A DNA stretch of 64,000 nucleotides from Novipirellula herctigrandis (GTDB lineage Bacteria; Planctomycetota; Planctomycetia; Pirellulales; Pirellulaceae): the NCBI GenBank assembly GCA_007859835.1, contig SJPJ01000001.1, positions 4,879,078 through 4,943,077 of the forward strand, written 5' to 3'. Both the position numbers and the translations under genes were made by a program. Each line of letters starts with the position of its first letter. Position 1 is the stretch's first letter. Below the pieces are notes generated by a model. That model was not told the DNA's origin. It worked only from the letters and a program-made list of their open reading frames with translations, and made no database searches. Below, piece by piece: positions 18,296-27,246 of the stretch.

Positions 18296-19441
18296 ATGCA
18301 ACCTTTTGATATTTCCAATCGGACACGAGTTGTTTTCGGCGAGGGAACGATTCGGCGACTCGGTGAATTAGCGGCCGAGTTTCGGCCCCGATGTGTCTTG
18401 CTGGTTAGCGATCCGGGGTTGATCGAAGCAGGGCACTTTGATGTTGCTGTCGAATCCCTTCGAAACAGTGGCATCAAGGTCGAATCCTTTCACGACTTCG
18501 GCGAAAACCCCACTGCGGACATGGTCGATGCTGGCGTGCGGCGAGCGGCCGAAACGAAGCCGGATTTGTTAATCGGACTTGGTGGCGGCAGCAGTATGGA
18601 TTGCTGCAAAGGGATCAACTTTGTTTACTCCTGTGGTGGCACGATCCACGACTACCACGGTGTCGGCAAAGCAACGACCGATTTGTTACCAATGATCGCT
18701 GTTCCAACGACGGCCGGGACCGGCAGCGAAGCGCAATCGTTTGCATTGATCAGTGATGCGACGACGCATACCAAAATGGCCTGCGGCGATCCTCGAGCCG
18801 CATGCAAGATCGCGGTGCTTGACCCTGTCTTGACTCTCACCCAGCCAAGAACTGTCACCGCCCTGACCGGCATCGACGCGATCTCCCATGCGATTGAAAC
18901 GTACGTCACGCGGCGCCGAAACCCTATGTCGACTACCTATTCACGGCGTGCTTTTGGACTATTAGCCAATGGCTATTCGCAAGTGCTGGCAAATCCTAAT
19001 GATCTTGCCGCTCGAAGCCAAATGCAACTCGGGGCTCATTTTGCGGGGATGGCTATTGAAACGTCCATGCTTGGTGCGGCACACGCAACGGCAAACCCCT
19101 TAACCGCTCGGTACGACATTGTTCATGGTCAAGCCGTCGGACTGATGTTGCCAGCGGTCATTCGGATGAACGGGGCCGAGTTGGCCTTGTCATACGCTGA
19201 GTTGCTACGCGAGCTGGTCCCAGATGTGAACCAAACTGACGCACCCGAGCAACTAGCGAAGCGAGTGACCACTTGGGTCAGAGAGGCAAATCTTGCCACG
19301 TCACTTGCCGAGCTGCGAATCCCAACCGCCGCGATCGACTCGTTGGTCGACGAAGCGCTCCAGCAATGGACGGGGACGTTTAACCCGATACCTTTGACTA
19401 GTGCAAATGTCCGTGCACTCTATCATGCCGTGCTAGGATAA
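18296..19441 (+). CDS. Iron-containing alcohol dehydrogenase
   Basis: About 381 residues of the group III (iron-type) alcohol dehydrogenase family. The NAD(P) motif is GLGGGSSMD, followed by the family signatures PTTAGTGSEAQSFALI and DAISHAIETYV, with metal ligands expected at Asp in VLDPVLT, His in ISHAIE and His in DIVHGQAV. I chose the ATG at 18296 because FDISNRTRVVFGEGTIRRL is the normal N-terminus; the earlier frame from 18203 runs through short tandem repeats and looks non-coding. The substrate is unknown. Confidence 0.9.
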   Translation: MQPFDISNRTRVVFGEGTIRRLGELAAEFRPRCVLLVSDPGLIEAGHFDVAVESLRNSGIKVESFHDFGENPTADMVDAGVRRAAETKPDLLIGLGGGSSMDCCKGINFVYSCGGTIHDYHGVGKATTDLLPMIAVPTTAGTGSEAQSFALISDATTHTKMACGDPRAACKIAVLDPVLTLTQPRTVTALTGIDAISHAIETYVTRRRNPMSTTYSRRAFGLLANGYSQVLANPNDLAARSQMQLGAHFAGMAIETSMLGAAHATANPLTARYDIVHGQAVGLMLPAVIRMNGAELALSYAELLRELVPDVNQTDAPEQLAKRVTTWVREANLATSLAELRIPTAAIDSLVDEALQQWTGTFNPIPLTSANVRALYHAVLG

Positions 19442-19455
19442 TGCCTAAGTGGTGT

Positions 19456-19521
19456 CGCGGGCCTAAATTGAAGCAGCGGGCTAATTGAGGCAGCGGGCCC
19501 TAATTGAGTCAGCGGGCATTG
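19456..19521. repeat. Imperfect 17-19 bp tandem repeat between convergent genes
   Basis: Three and a half copies of a unit like CAGCGGGC(CC)TAATTGAG lie between the alcohol dehydrogenase stop and the convergent secreted-protein gene. Copies begin near 19456, 19474, 19491 and 19510. No coding function is visible. Confidence 0.65.
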
Positions 19522-19611
19522 TGCGGTTATTTAACTTTTCCAATAGCTTGCGTCCCAACCAAACAAATCCTACCCCATAGCCCTGATCCGCTAACTCGAT
19601 CGTTTCGCTGG

Positions 19612-21081
19612 CTATTCGTTTGCCGATAGGTCGACCGACACTTTCTCGATGCGGAGCGCCGGATTTTTGCTGTCGCCATGAGTTGCCCGGTCAAGGAGCC
19701 ACAGCTGGTCTTGGTGACATTTGAATCGCAGTCGATAGTCGGCGTCACCTGATTGAATTCGAATCGATCGAGGCACATAACCTCCGCCCATGGGAACCAT
19801 ATCCGAAAAGGTTTCGATCGATTCCTCGCCCAATGGCCCCATCGAGATTCGATGCTCGGTGACGACGGCTTTTTCGGTGTCGATCACCATCCGGCCTGAG
19901 GAAAATGAGCGAGAAAAGAAACCATTCCAACCTGGACCAACACCAAGCCCCGCTGAGAACCCTCGCCGTTCTTTGAGTCGATAGGTCAACACGGTGGTAT
20001 TTTCCAACGTTTGAACATCGTGAATCACCACGTTTTCGGGCTGCGAGAACAACCATCGCAATGGCGGCATATAAGCAAAACCGCGTAACCGAGATATATC
20101 ACTCCAAGCGGGTCCCGTGGGTGAGTCCTTGTCGATAGTGACTTCGGTGCGTTCTCCTTTTGCATTGACGGCGTCGTATTGATACGTAATCGATTTGGAT
20201 GGCCGGGCATTCCACGGCGTGGCCGCCAATGCGACTCGCTTAAGTAGCTGTAACGCCCTCTGACGATCGACTGGCTTAACTGGCGGGCCAAACAATGGAT
20301 CAGCAACGGACAACTCGTCTGTTCGGTCTTGACCAAGTGCATCGACGATCGAGACCAGATTCACATAGAACGAAGTACCTTCATCGCTAGACTGCAATTC
20401 AAGATTGATTCGATATCGTTGTGGATCGATCAATCGCAAGCCGGGTGAGATCACTTCAACTTGTTTTCTCTGACTATCGCGTTTGCGTTCGCGAAGTTCC
20501 TGAGGATCGTCCGAAGGGGTCACGACCGGTCTGTGAACAATCACAACGTGAACCGTTTCAAATCGCGGGACGATGTCAAATTGGCATCGTGAGGCATCAT
20601 CTGAACAGTCACCCGAAAGATCATAGCGATGGAGCGTCACATCACGCCCAGCTCGCAGGAAAATCGATTGGGTCCATGCTTCGGGGATCTTCCCGGTCAC
20701 ACGGACACTCAGAGCTGCTGGGTTGCCAAGGACAAATTCAGCTCGCCGCGGTTTGTCCGAGTCGTCTTCGGACAATTTTGGTCCGCTATAGTCGGTTGCG
20801 ACGTGGTAGCGACCGGGCATCGAGACAGACAAGAAGGGCCAATTGCGAAATGTCTTGTCGTTGAATACGTAATGTCCGCTACGATCAGTGACTCGCGCGT
20901 CGCCACCAAAACAGGTGCCGATACAATCCATGATCGTCACCGTCGCTCCTTCGATCGGACGACCGAGTTGATCGGTGACGTGGCCTTCAAGAAACGGCGA
21001 ATCGGCACCCGAGGCGTTGAACAAAAACAGTGAGGTTTCTGTTACCAGGAAGGCAGTTAGGGCGATCAGCGGCAACCGCAT
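19612..21081 (-). CDS. Secreted carboxypeptidase-regulatory-like domain protein
   Basis: A 489-residue protein with a signal peptide (LPLIALTAFLVTETSLFLFNASGA). The first mature domain (LEGHVTDQLGRPIEGATVTIMD ... GHYVFND) is a carboxypeptidase regulatory-like / CnaB-type beta-sandwich. The rest, about 350 residues, is unassigned; it contains YRLKERRGFSAGLGVGPGWNGFFSRSFSSGRMVIDTEK, similar in style to outer-surface beta proteins. No catalytic motif was found. It would be exported and may bind or present other molecules. Confidence 0.75.
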   Translation of the reverse strand: MRLPLIALTAFLVTETSLFLFNASGADSPFLEGHVTDQLGRPIEGATVTIMDCIGTCFGGDARVTDRSGHYVFNDKTFRNWPFLSVSMPGRYHVATDYSGPKLSEDDSDKPRRAEFVLGNPAALSVRVTGKIPEAWTQSIFLRAGRDVTLHRYDLSGDCSDDASRCQFDIVPRFETVHVVIVHRPVVTPSDDPQELRERKRDSQRKQVEVISPGLRLIDPQRYRINLELQSSDEGTSFYVNLVSIVDALGQDRTDELSVADPLFGPPVKPVDRQRALQLLKRVALAATPWNARPSKSITYQYDAVNAKGERTEVTIDKDSPTGPAWSDISRLRGFAYMPPLRWLFSQPENVVIHDVQTLENTTVLTYRLKERRGFSAGLGVGPGWNGFFSRSFSSGRMVIDTEKAVVTEHRISMGPLGEESIETFSDMVPMGGGYVPRSIRIQSGDADYRLRFKCHQDQLWLLDRATHGDSKNPALRIEKVSVDLSANE

Positions 21082-21103
21082 TGGGTCAATCCATTTCTAG
21101 ATT

Positions 21104-22375
21104 CTATGTCCAATCCTCATCGTCGTCGGCCGATTCGTCGTCGTCGTCCCAGTCGTCGTCGTCGTCGTCATCGTCGTCCTCCCAGTCATCATCATCGTCG
21201 TCGACTTCTTCCCAATCGTCACTTTCTTCGTCGTCTATCTCTTCATCATCTATCTCTTCATCATCTATCTCTTCATCATCTATCTCTTCATCATCTATCT
21301 CTTCATCATCATCGTCGAGTCCGTCGTCTAGATCATCGTCATCGTCATCGTCATCGTCCCAATCATCATCGTCGAGGAGGTCATCGTCCTCGTCGTCATC
21401 ATCGTCTCCGTACAACTCGTCTTCTTCGTCTTCAATCACAGCTTGTGGGTCCTCGGGATCCATACCACCTTCGGCTTCGGCGAGGCCGGCCAAGACGGGA
21501 TCGACGGCTACAAAGCCTGTTTCTGGTTCGGAGAGAACCGATGCGACAGCGGTGCTCACGACTGACTCCTTCGTTGATGAAAAACTATCGTTAGGGGACA
21601 AATCTTCGGGTGTGGTTTCTGCTTGCTCTTCGGATGTGGAAGCTGGTTCGGGTTCTTGCAGTGTATCCCATTGGAACGGAGGCAACCCATCGATGCTAGC
21701 CAATCCGAAGACCAGCAAGAAATGTTTGGTGGTTCCATAAAGGTACGGTCGGCCTAATTCTTCGCTTCGTCCTGCTATTCGTACTAAATCTCGCTCCATT
21801 AGCTGTCGCAACAATTCGCCGCAAGCCACCCCTCGGATGGCTTCGATATCCGCTCGAGAGACATTTTGGCGATATGCAACGACCGCTAGCGTTTCCATCA
21901 TCGGCGTTGATAACCGGATTGCTGGAGGCAAATGTCCAAGTCGAGTCAACCAAGGGGCTAATGCGGGCCGTGTCATCATACGATAACCGCCAGCAATCAG
22001 TTCCACTCGCATCGAACGACCATGAGTTTCGTACGTCGCATTGAGTTCGCGGACAAGTGTACGAGCCTCGGTTGCATCCGCCAAGTGAGCCATTTGCGAT
22101 AGTTTTCGGGGTGACAACGGAGCCTTTGAAAGAAACAAGATCGCTTCGACCCGTTTACGCCGTTTCAGCGAATCATCGTCGGAATCTTCATCGCTAACCA
22201 CCGCTAATTCCATTGGCGGCTCGGCTGCACTGAAAAGCACATCGTATGGTCGCTTCGATTGTGCCCCCGTTTGCCCCGATTTCCAAGGTGATCCTGCCCA
22301 AAAGGACACTTGGTTAGCCGAAAATCGACTCTTCAGGTCCCCACTTCGAGTGACTGACGAACCGCTATACTTCAT
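21104..22375 (-). CDS. scpB: Segregation and condensation protein B with long acidic repeat tail
   Basis: A 423-residue ScpB. The two winged-helix domains are visible at about residues 70-230: RRKRVEAILFLSKAPLSPRKLSQM, then LSTPMMETLAVVAYRQNVSRADIEAIRGV and GRPYLYGTTKHFLLVFGL. With ScpA and SMC it compacts chromosomes. Most ScpB proteins end after about 200-250 residues. Here a further region of about 190 residues ends in a tail (about 315-423) made almost wholly of Asp and Glu with a few Trp, including five exact copies of DDEEI. No scpA is in the window. The N-terminal 60 residues may be longer than the true protein. Confidence 0.88.
   Translation of the reverse strand: MKYSGSSVTRSGDLKSRFSANQVSFWAGSPWKSGQTGAQSKRPYDVLFSAAEPPMELAVVSDEDSDDDSLKRRKRVEAILFLSKAPLSPRKLSQMAHLADATEARTLVRELNATYETHGRSMRVELIAGGYRMMTRPALAPWLTRLGHLPPAIRLSTPMMETLAVVAYRQNVSRADIEAIRGVACGELLRQLMERDLVRIAGRSEELGRPYLYGTTKHFLLVFGLASIDGLPPFQWDTLQEPEPASTSEEQAETTPEDLSPNDSFSSTKESVVSTAVASVLSEPETGFVAVDPVLAGLAEAEGGMDPEDPQAVIEDEEDELYGDDDDDEDDDLLDDDDWDDDDDDDDDLDDGLDDDDEEIDDEEIDDEEIDDEEIDDEEIDDEESDDWEEVDDDDDDWEDDDDDDDDDWDDDDESADDDEDWT
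21234..21308. repeat. Five perfect 15-bp tandem repeats within scpB
   Basis: TCTATCTCTTCATCA is repeated five times without a mismatch and encodes DDEEI five times on the minus strand. It is surrounded by less regular TCG/TCA triplet runs coding for Asp. The perfect identity suggests recent expansion. Confidence 0.92.
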
Positions 22376-22544
22376 CGCTACGGACTTTCATGAGGTTTCG
22401 AGCACAGATAACGGCCGCGGATCAGGCCAGTCTACTTTCCATTTAGGCGTTCTAGCCTGAGTGGCGGTCTGTGTACAATCGAGGATCAATCGAAACCACT
22501 AGTTTCCTTGCTTTTTTCCTTCCTTTGATTCCTGATTTCTTTCT

Positions 22545-23273
22545 TTGTCCAACTCTGTTTCACCCACTTCATCCGACACGACTAGGAAAGGACCCAAAAA
22601 GGGCCTTTTACGGCGATGGGTAATCGTCCTTAGTGCTGTGATGGTATCTCTCTTCCTTTTCCTGTTCGTGCGCGTCCAAGGATCCGTTACTGGAAGAGAA
22701 TTTTCACCCGATACTTTCTCGGTACGTGAATTCCATTTCTATGAAATCCCCCTGCTGAATCTACAAATCACCCCCATCAAACGGACCAGCGTCACCCCCA
22801 ACACAGCCACTTACCTTCGCCAAAAATCTCTTATCCAAGCTCCTAAGAAACCGACGGATACCTGGCATCTTGTTTATCTTTCTCGTGGTTTTACCGGTAG
22901 AACTCCCGCCGATTCGGAACTGCTCCTTTTACAGCTCAACCTCGATCACAACGGCAATGCCTATTGGCGACAATGGAGCATCGACCATCCACAACACGCA
23001 CCATTCTTTTGGTCCGTAATTCAAAGGCTCGCCAAACGCGAAATGTACCTGTTGATGCCCCCGTTATTTGAACTCGCTCAACTCGAACAGTCGACTGAAG
23101 CCATGACGGAAAAAATCAACCAATCCCTGAGCTCGCAATATGTTGATTTGATCAAAGACATGCGAGCGGCGGACCGAACGGTGTTGGCGGACGGACTACT
23201 TAAGGAAGCCTTAAAGGACTTTCCTAATGATGCGGATTTAAGAAAATTGGCGGGTTCACCGGAAACCCCATGA
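22545..23273 (+). CDS. Single-pass membrane protein of unknown function
   Basis: A 242-residue protein with a basic N-terminus, one membrane helix (WVIVLSAVMVSLFLFLFV) and an extracytoplasmic or cytoplasmic alpha-helical domain with an LLKEALKDFPNDADLRKLA segment resembling a TPR helix pair. The family is not recognised. The start is a TTG, and the stop overlaps the cysteine desulfurase ATG (ATGA). This coupling and the position just ahead of dnaA suggest it belongs to the same transcript. Confidence 0.65.
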   Translation: MSNSVSPTSSDTTRKGPKKGLLRRWVIVLSAVMVSLFLFLFVRVQGSVTGREFSPDTFSVREFHFYEIPLLNLQITPIKRTSVTPNTATYLRQKSLIQAPKKPTDTWHLVYLSRGFTGRTPADSELLLLQLNLDHNGNAYWRQWSIDHPQHAPFFWSVIQRLAKREMYLLMPPLFELAQLEQSTEAMTEKINQSLSSQYVDLIKDMRAADRTVLADGLLKEALKDFPNDADLRKLAGSPETP

Positions 23274-24433
23274 TCTACCTGGACAACAACGCCACCACCG
23301 CGATCGATCCACGAGTCACCGACGTGATTGCCGACGTGTTCAATAGCGGACCGGCAAACGCGTCGAGCCAACATGGACTCGGTCGTGTCGCTCAACTGCG
23401 AATTGACAACGCGACCGACTCGATTTCTGTCTGTCTTGACACACCGTTGGACCAACCGGGTGGGCCTCGTTTTTTGTTCACTAGCGGTGGTACCGAATCG
23501 AACAATTTGGCGATTACTGGATTGGCCGAGCCACTATCAGCCATCATCATCAGCCGAATCGAGCACCCCAGTGTGATTGCGATTGCCGAACATTTACTCG
23601 CCCTTGGACGTGAAATTCATTGGTTAGACGTTGACGAAAACGGCGTCATCAATATCGACGAACTCCCTCAACTCATCGCTTCCTGCAGGAACCGTTGCGG
23701 CTTGGTGTCGATTATGTCGGCCAACAATGAAACCGGTGTACATCAGCCGATCGAAAAGGCCGCTCTGATTTGCCGCCAAGCGGGTGTTCTGCTGCATGTT
23801 GATGCTACCCAATCAATCGGCAAAGTTCCCCTGTCGCTCACCAAGCTTGATGCCTCCGCCGTGACGATTTCGGCCCACAAGTTTCACGGCCCCTGTGGCA
23901 TTGGTGGCTTGTGGCTGGGCAGTGGTGTTCGCTTGCGCCCCCTTTTTCATGGTGGCGAGCAGCAACTTGAATCACGACCTGGGACTGAACCTGTCGCGTT
24001 GATTTGTGGCATGGCTGAGGCTCTAAGAATTGCAACGGATGAATTGGTAACTAACCGCCAGCGGATGCGATCGCTGCGAGACCAATTTGAGCAATCGCTT
24101 CGCGCGGAACATTCCGATCTGGTCATCCATGGTGCCACAGCTGATCGACTACCCAATACGAGTTACCTCTCCTTTCCGCACACCGACCGCCAATCGATGC
24201 TAATGTCACTCGATTTGGCTGGGGTCGCCTGCAGTAGCGGGTCAGCGTGTAGCAGCGGCAGCAGCCCCCCCAGCCACGTATTGATCGCGATGAATTTGCC
24301 AGCAAAGTTAGTGCTATCCGCATTGCGTTTCGGAATGAGCAAGTTTTCCACCTCCGAGGAAATTGCTGACGCTGTTTATCGTATCTCTCGTTCATATAAA
24401 CATTTACGTAACAAAAAGGATGTGGAAAACTAA
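23270..24433 (+). CDS. Cysteine desulfurase (NifS/IscS family)
   Basis: A 387-residue PLP enzyme that releases sulfur from cysteine for Fe-S clusters or tRNA thiolation. YLDNNATT is the N-terminal signature, Lys204 in SAHKFHGPCG binds PLP, and Cys327 in SGSACSSGS is the persulfide-forming residue. The active loop is Ser/Cys-rich (CSSGSACSSGS). No iscU or thiI is nearby. Its last codons contain a perfect DnaA-box variant (24421-24429), so its 3' end probably also serves dnaA regulation. Confidence 0.92.
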   Translation: MIYLDNNATTAIDPRVTDVIADVFNSGPANASSQHGLGRVAQLRIDNATDSISVCLDTPLDQPGGPRFLFTSGGTESNNLAITGLAEPLSAIIISRIEHPSVIAIAEHLLALGREIHWLDVDENGVINIDELPQLIASCRNRCGLVSIMSANNETGVHQPIEKAALICRQAGVLLHVDATQSIGKVPLSLTKLDASAVTISAHKFHGPCGIGGLWLGSGVRLRPLFHGGEQQLESRPGTEPVALICGMAEALRIATDELVTNRQRMRSLRDQFEQSLRAEHSDLVIHGATADRLPNTSYLSFPHTDRQSMLMSLDLAGVACSSGSACSSGSSPPSHVLIAMNLPAKLVLSALRFGMSKFSTSEEIADAVYRISRSYKHLRNKKDVEN

Positions 24434-24519
24434 CAATTTTACCCCTCGTTTTCCTGCTCGTTCTCGGTACAATTTGGTCGATTCGATAACAACGACTACT
24501 TAAATTGTCTATTTCCACA
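24421..24519. promoter_or_regulatory. DnaA-box-like sites around the dnaA start
   Basis: TGTGGAAAA (24421-24429) and TATTTCCACA (24510-24519) flank the dnaA TTG start at 24505, and TTTTCCACC (24344-24352) lies a little upstream. A possible -10 element TACAAT is at about 24469-24474. The arrangement is what autoregulation of dnaA would need; it has not been shown. Confidence 0.55.
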
Positions 24520-25653
24520 ATCCAAGCCGAGCCTGTTTCAGGTCGCCACAACGCCGATTGCGAAGTGGTCGCGTTTCCACTTGAGCGCCCGCTGGTAAAA
24601 TCGCGGCGTCGAAGTTCTGCTTCCGCTGCCAGCCCGCTGGTGTTGCCCTATTTCCTCGCCGGGCCCGAAAATCGCTTGGTCGCCTTTGTTGCTCGACAAG
24701 AAGCATCGTTGTTCGAGTTCGGCAATCCGATTCTGTTCGTTGGGCCAACCGGGTGTGGAAAAACCGCTCTCGCCCTGCACATGGGGGTGCGCTACGCAAA
24801 CCAGCTCGGTTTTACCGAGAATAACGCGGTTGTTCATTTGCCAGCGATCGAGTTCGCTCGACGGTACGGCGACGCGGTTGCCGCCGATGTCGTCAACTCG
24901 CTTCGTGACGAAATTGAAAAGGCGCCGGTGCTAATCATTGACGATTTGCACCTGATGACGAGCAAAACGTCCGCTCAAAACGAATTGGCTCAGCGAATCG
25001 AAGCTCGTGTCGAAGCTCGATTGCCAACGATTTTGACTTGCCGCCGATTGCCTACCGAGGTTCGTGGTCTGCGTCCGTCACTCGTCAGCCGCTCGATTCC
25101 TGGGCTGACAATTCCTGTCCATTGCCCAGCCGGTGAAACGCGTTCTTTGCTGTTGCGTGAATTGGCTGTGGCTTTCAACCTCGATCTTGATGCATCAATG
25201 TTCGGCATGCTCGACGAGGGATTGGATATCGCGATGCCTGTACGGGCGATTGCGGCTGTGATGCGTCAAATTGATCTGTGGTGCCGGATGAAGAAGCTAC
25301 CACCGTCCTGTGAAGCGGTTGAAGCGGCCATCCAATCGGTATCCCCAAGCAAAGAAATATCGTTAGCGAAGATTACCAATACCGTTGCCCGGCATTTTCG
25401 CCAACGAGCAAAGGAGTTGCGCAGTAGTTCTCGAAAGCAACATTTGGTCCGTGCTCGATCGTTGGCTATGTTGCTTGCTCGCCGCTTAACGTCGCTTAGT
25501 ATGAACGATATCGGCGATTACTTTGGAGGTCGCGATCATACCACCGTTTTGCACGCGATCCGCAAAACCGAAGAATTGCTCCGTGACAACGCCGATTTAC
25601 GCCAAGCCGCCGATGAGCTAACCGAAAAGCTATCCCGTCTGTCGAGACAATAG
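24505..25653 (+). CDS. dnaA: Chromosomal replication initiator DnaA, short form without domain I
   Basis: A 382-residue DnaA. Domain III (AAA+) has Walker A GPTGCGKT at residues 80-87, Walker B VLIIDDLHLM, and a sensor/arginine region RGLRPSLVSRSIPGL. Domain IV ends with the DNA-binding signature DYFGGRDHTTVLHAIRKTEEL. In most bacteria Walker A lies about 60-90 residues further in; here the DnaB- and DiaA-binding domain I is missing and only a Ser/Arg linker precedes the AAA+ core. The start is TTG. It would unwind oriC by binding the boxes around it. Confidence 0.92.
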   Translation: MSISTIQAEPVSGRHNADCEVVAFPLERPLVKSRRRSSASAASPLVLPYFLAGPENRLVAFVARQEASLFEFGNPILFVGPTGCGKTALALHMGVRYANQLGFTENNAVVHLPAIEFARRYGDAVAADVVNSLRDEIEKAPVLIIDDLHLMTSKTSAQNELAQRIEARVEARLPTILTCRRLPTEVRGLRPSLVSRSIPGLTIPVHCPAGETRSLLLRELAVAFNLDLDASMFGMLDEGLDIAMPVRAIAAVMRQIDLWCRMKKLPPSCEAVEAAIQSVSPSKEISLAKITNTVARHFRQRAKELRSSSRKQHLVRARSLAMLLARRLTSLSMNDIGDYFGGRDHTTVLHAIRKTEELLRDNADLRQAADELTEKLSRLSRQ

Positions 25654-26127
25654 CCACTTTGCCCTGCGACCTGTTCGTAGGGGCTGCTGGTGGAAAACCA
25701 GCACACCGACTTTTTCTCTTTTTTTCTGCTTCTTTTGCTGGTGGAAAACATGTCACTCTCTTGGTGGACTCTGGTGCTTCCTTTCGTTGACCCTTTTTCA
25801 ACTCTCTCTACCGTCTGTTGGCCAATGTCACTAACTCTCTCCAAGTCTGACCAACTAGCTACATAGGAGCAACGGTTTTTCCACACACCTGTCGTCTCTA
25901 TAAACTGTTACTATCAAAGCACTTATATTTCCGATTCTCTTACAACCAACAGTTTAAGCTATCACATTACGACGACGACGATATTTAAATACTTTATTCT
26001 CTTTAGAGAGCCCACCATGAATGATCGATCTTTCATCTCGACACCACTACACATTGTCGACCAAGGCGGTACAACATGGTTTCTCTCAAATGTTCCGAGT
26101 CTTTCTTAGTCGAATCGCCTCACTGTT
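25654..26127. other. Candidate chromosomal replication origin (oriC)
   Basis: This 474-bp gap between dnaA and dnaN is the most likely origin. It has a good DnaA box, TTTTCCACA (25877-25885), and two near-boxes GGTGGAAAAC (25689-25698, 25740-25749) inside a repeated GCTGGTGGAAAAC. An AT-rich stretch (about 25895-26000), with a 9-bp inverted repeat TAAACTGTT / AACAGTTTA (25901-25909, 25948-25956), follows the perfect box and could be the unwinding element. Box density is lower than in classic origins. Confidence 0.65.
26017..26109 (+). CDS. Possible 30-residue leader peptide before dnaN
   Basis: An ATG-initiated frame of 30 codons (MNDRSFISTPLHIVDQGGTT...) ends 18 bp before the dnaN ATG. There is no strong ribosome site, and the length alone gives little support. 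It may be a translated leader or chance. Confidence 0.25.
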   Translation: MNDRSFISTPLHIVDQGGTTWFLSNVPSLS

Positions 26128-27246
26128 ATGAAAATCACCTGCCAACGCGAATCGCTCACTTCCGCCTTCGGTCTTGCTGCCAGTATCGCTCCAACGCGTT
26201 CGCCCAAAGAAATCCTTCAAAACGTCAAGATAACGGCCACTGGTGGTCGCTTGACGCTGACAGCAACTGATTTGGATGTCGGTATTCGTTTGGAAGTCCA
26301 AGAGGGTGTCGAGATTGAAACAGAAGGTTCGGCGTTGTTGCCCGTTCAACGAACGATGGGCATTCTTCGCGAGAGCAACGACGAGAAACTGACGATCGAA
26401 ACCGACGACACCGGCATCCGGATCACCGGCAGCCGAAGTAAATTCCGACTTCCGGGAAGCAACCCCGATGAATTCCCCAGCGTCGCGGAATTCCATGAAG
26501 ACAAATATCATGTGTTACCGACACGACTGTTTCGCGAAATGGTGAAGCGAACGGTATTTGCAACGGATGCCGAAAGCAGTCGCTACGCACTCGGCGGAGT
26601 GCTACTGGAAATGGAAGAATCATCGGTGATCGCGGTTGGAACCGACGGACGAAGATTGGCAAAGATGGAAGGGACCGGAGAAGCCCAAGGTGGCCACCAA
26701 ACGACCGGCACAAGCACGATCGTGCCGACACGAGCGATCCAGTTGATGGAACGAGCATTGAGCGACAAGGACGATGCAGTGGACGTAGCGGCACGAGCAA
26801 ATGATTTGCTTTTACGAACGCCACGAGCGGTAATCTATTCACGATTGGTGGAAGGTCGCTATCCAAATTGGCGACAAGTGTTTCCCACACGAGAAAACGC
26901 CGTTCAGATCGATATGACGGTGGGACCGTTGTTCGCAGCACTTCGCCAAGCAGCGATCGTTACTGATCATGAAAGTCGTGGCATCGATTTTACGTTCGGT
27001 GATGGCACGTTAAAGTTAGAAGCGAGTACCGCCGAGATCGGTGAGTCGCAAGTGGAACTGCCAATCGGATACGATGGTGAAGTTATCACGTTGACGATGG
27101 ATAATCGTTACTTGGCTGACTTTTGCAAAGTACTCGATAACGAGTCGAGCTTTGTCATGGAAGTTGAATCCTCATCAAGCCCAGCGTTGTTAACGACCGA
27201 CGATGGCTACAGCTATGTGATCATGCCAATGGCACGAGATCGATAA
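26128..27246 (+). CDS. dnaN: DNA polymerase III beta subunit (sliding clamp)
   Basis: A 372-residue clamp of normal length. Three repeated domains are visible (MKITCQRESLTSAFGLAASIAPTRSPKEILQNVKI; YHVLPTRLFREMVKRTVFATD; DMTVGPLFAALRQAAIVTDHESRGIDFTF), and the C-terminal YSYVIMPMARDR is the usual peptide-binding end (VMPMR type). It makes the ring that tethers the polymerase. It lies downstream of dnaA with the candidate origin between them, the common bacterial arrangement. Confidence 0.96.
   Translation: MKITCQRESLTSAFGLAASIAPTRSPKEILQNVKITATGGRLTLTATDLDVGIRLEVQEGVEIETEGSALLPVQRTMGILRESNDEKLTIETDDTGIRITGSRSKFRLPGSNPDEFPSVAEFHEDKYHVLPTRLFREMVKRTVFATDAESSRYALGGVLLEMEESSVIAVGTDGRRLAKMEGTGEAQGGHQTTGTSTIVPTRAIQLMERALSDKDDAVDVAARANDLLLRTPRAVIYSRLVEGRYPNWRQVFPTRENAVQIDMTVGPLFAALRQAAIVTDHESRGIDFTFGDGTLKLEASTAEIGESQVELPIGYDGEVITLTMDNRYLADFCKVLDNESSFVMEVESSSSPALLTTDDGYSYVIMPMARDR

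Noticed and set aside
21234-21308. CRISPR-like array
   Set aside because: The units are contiguous without spacers and encode a protein tail.
21030-21740. Plus-strand 236-codon frame rich in Ser
   Set aside because: It is the antisense of the acidic scpB tail; TCA/TCG runs read as Ser simply because they encode Asp on the other strand.
25971-25982. GACGACGACGA triplet run as a DnaA-trio
   Set aside because: It does not match the trio pattern (central A with purine and T/A), so it was not used as origin evidence.
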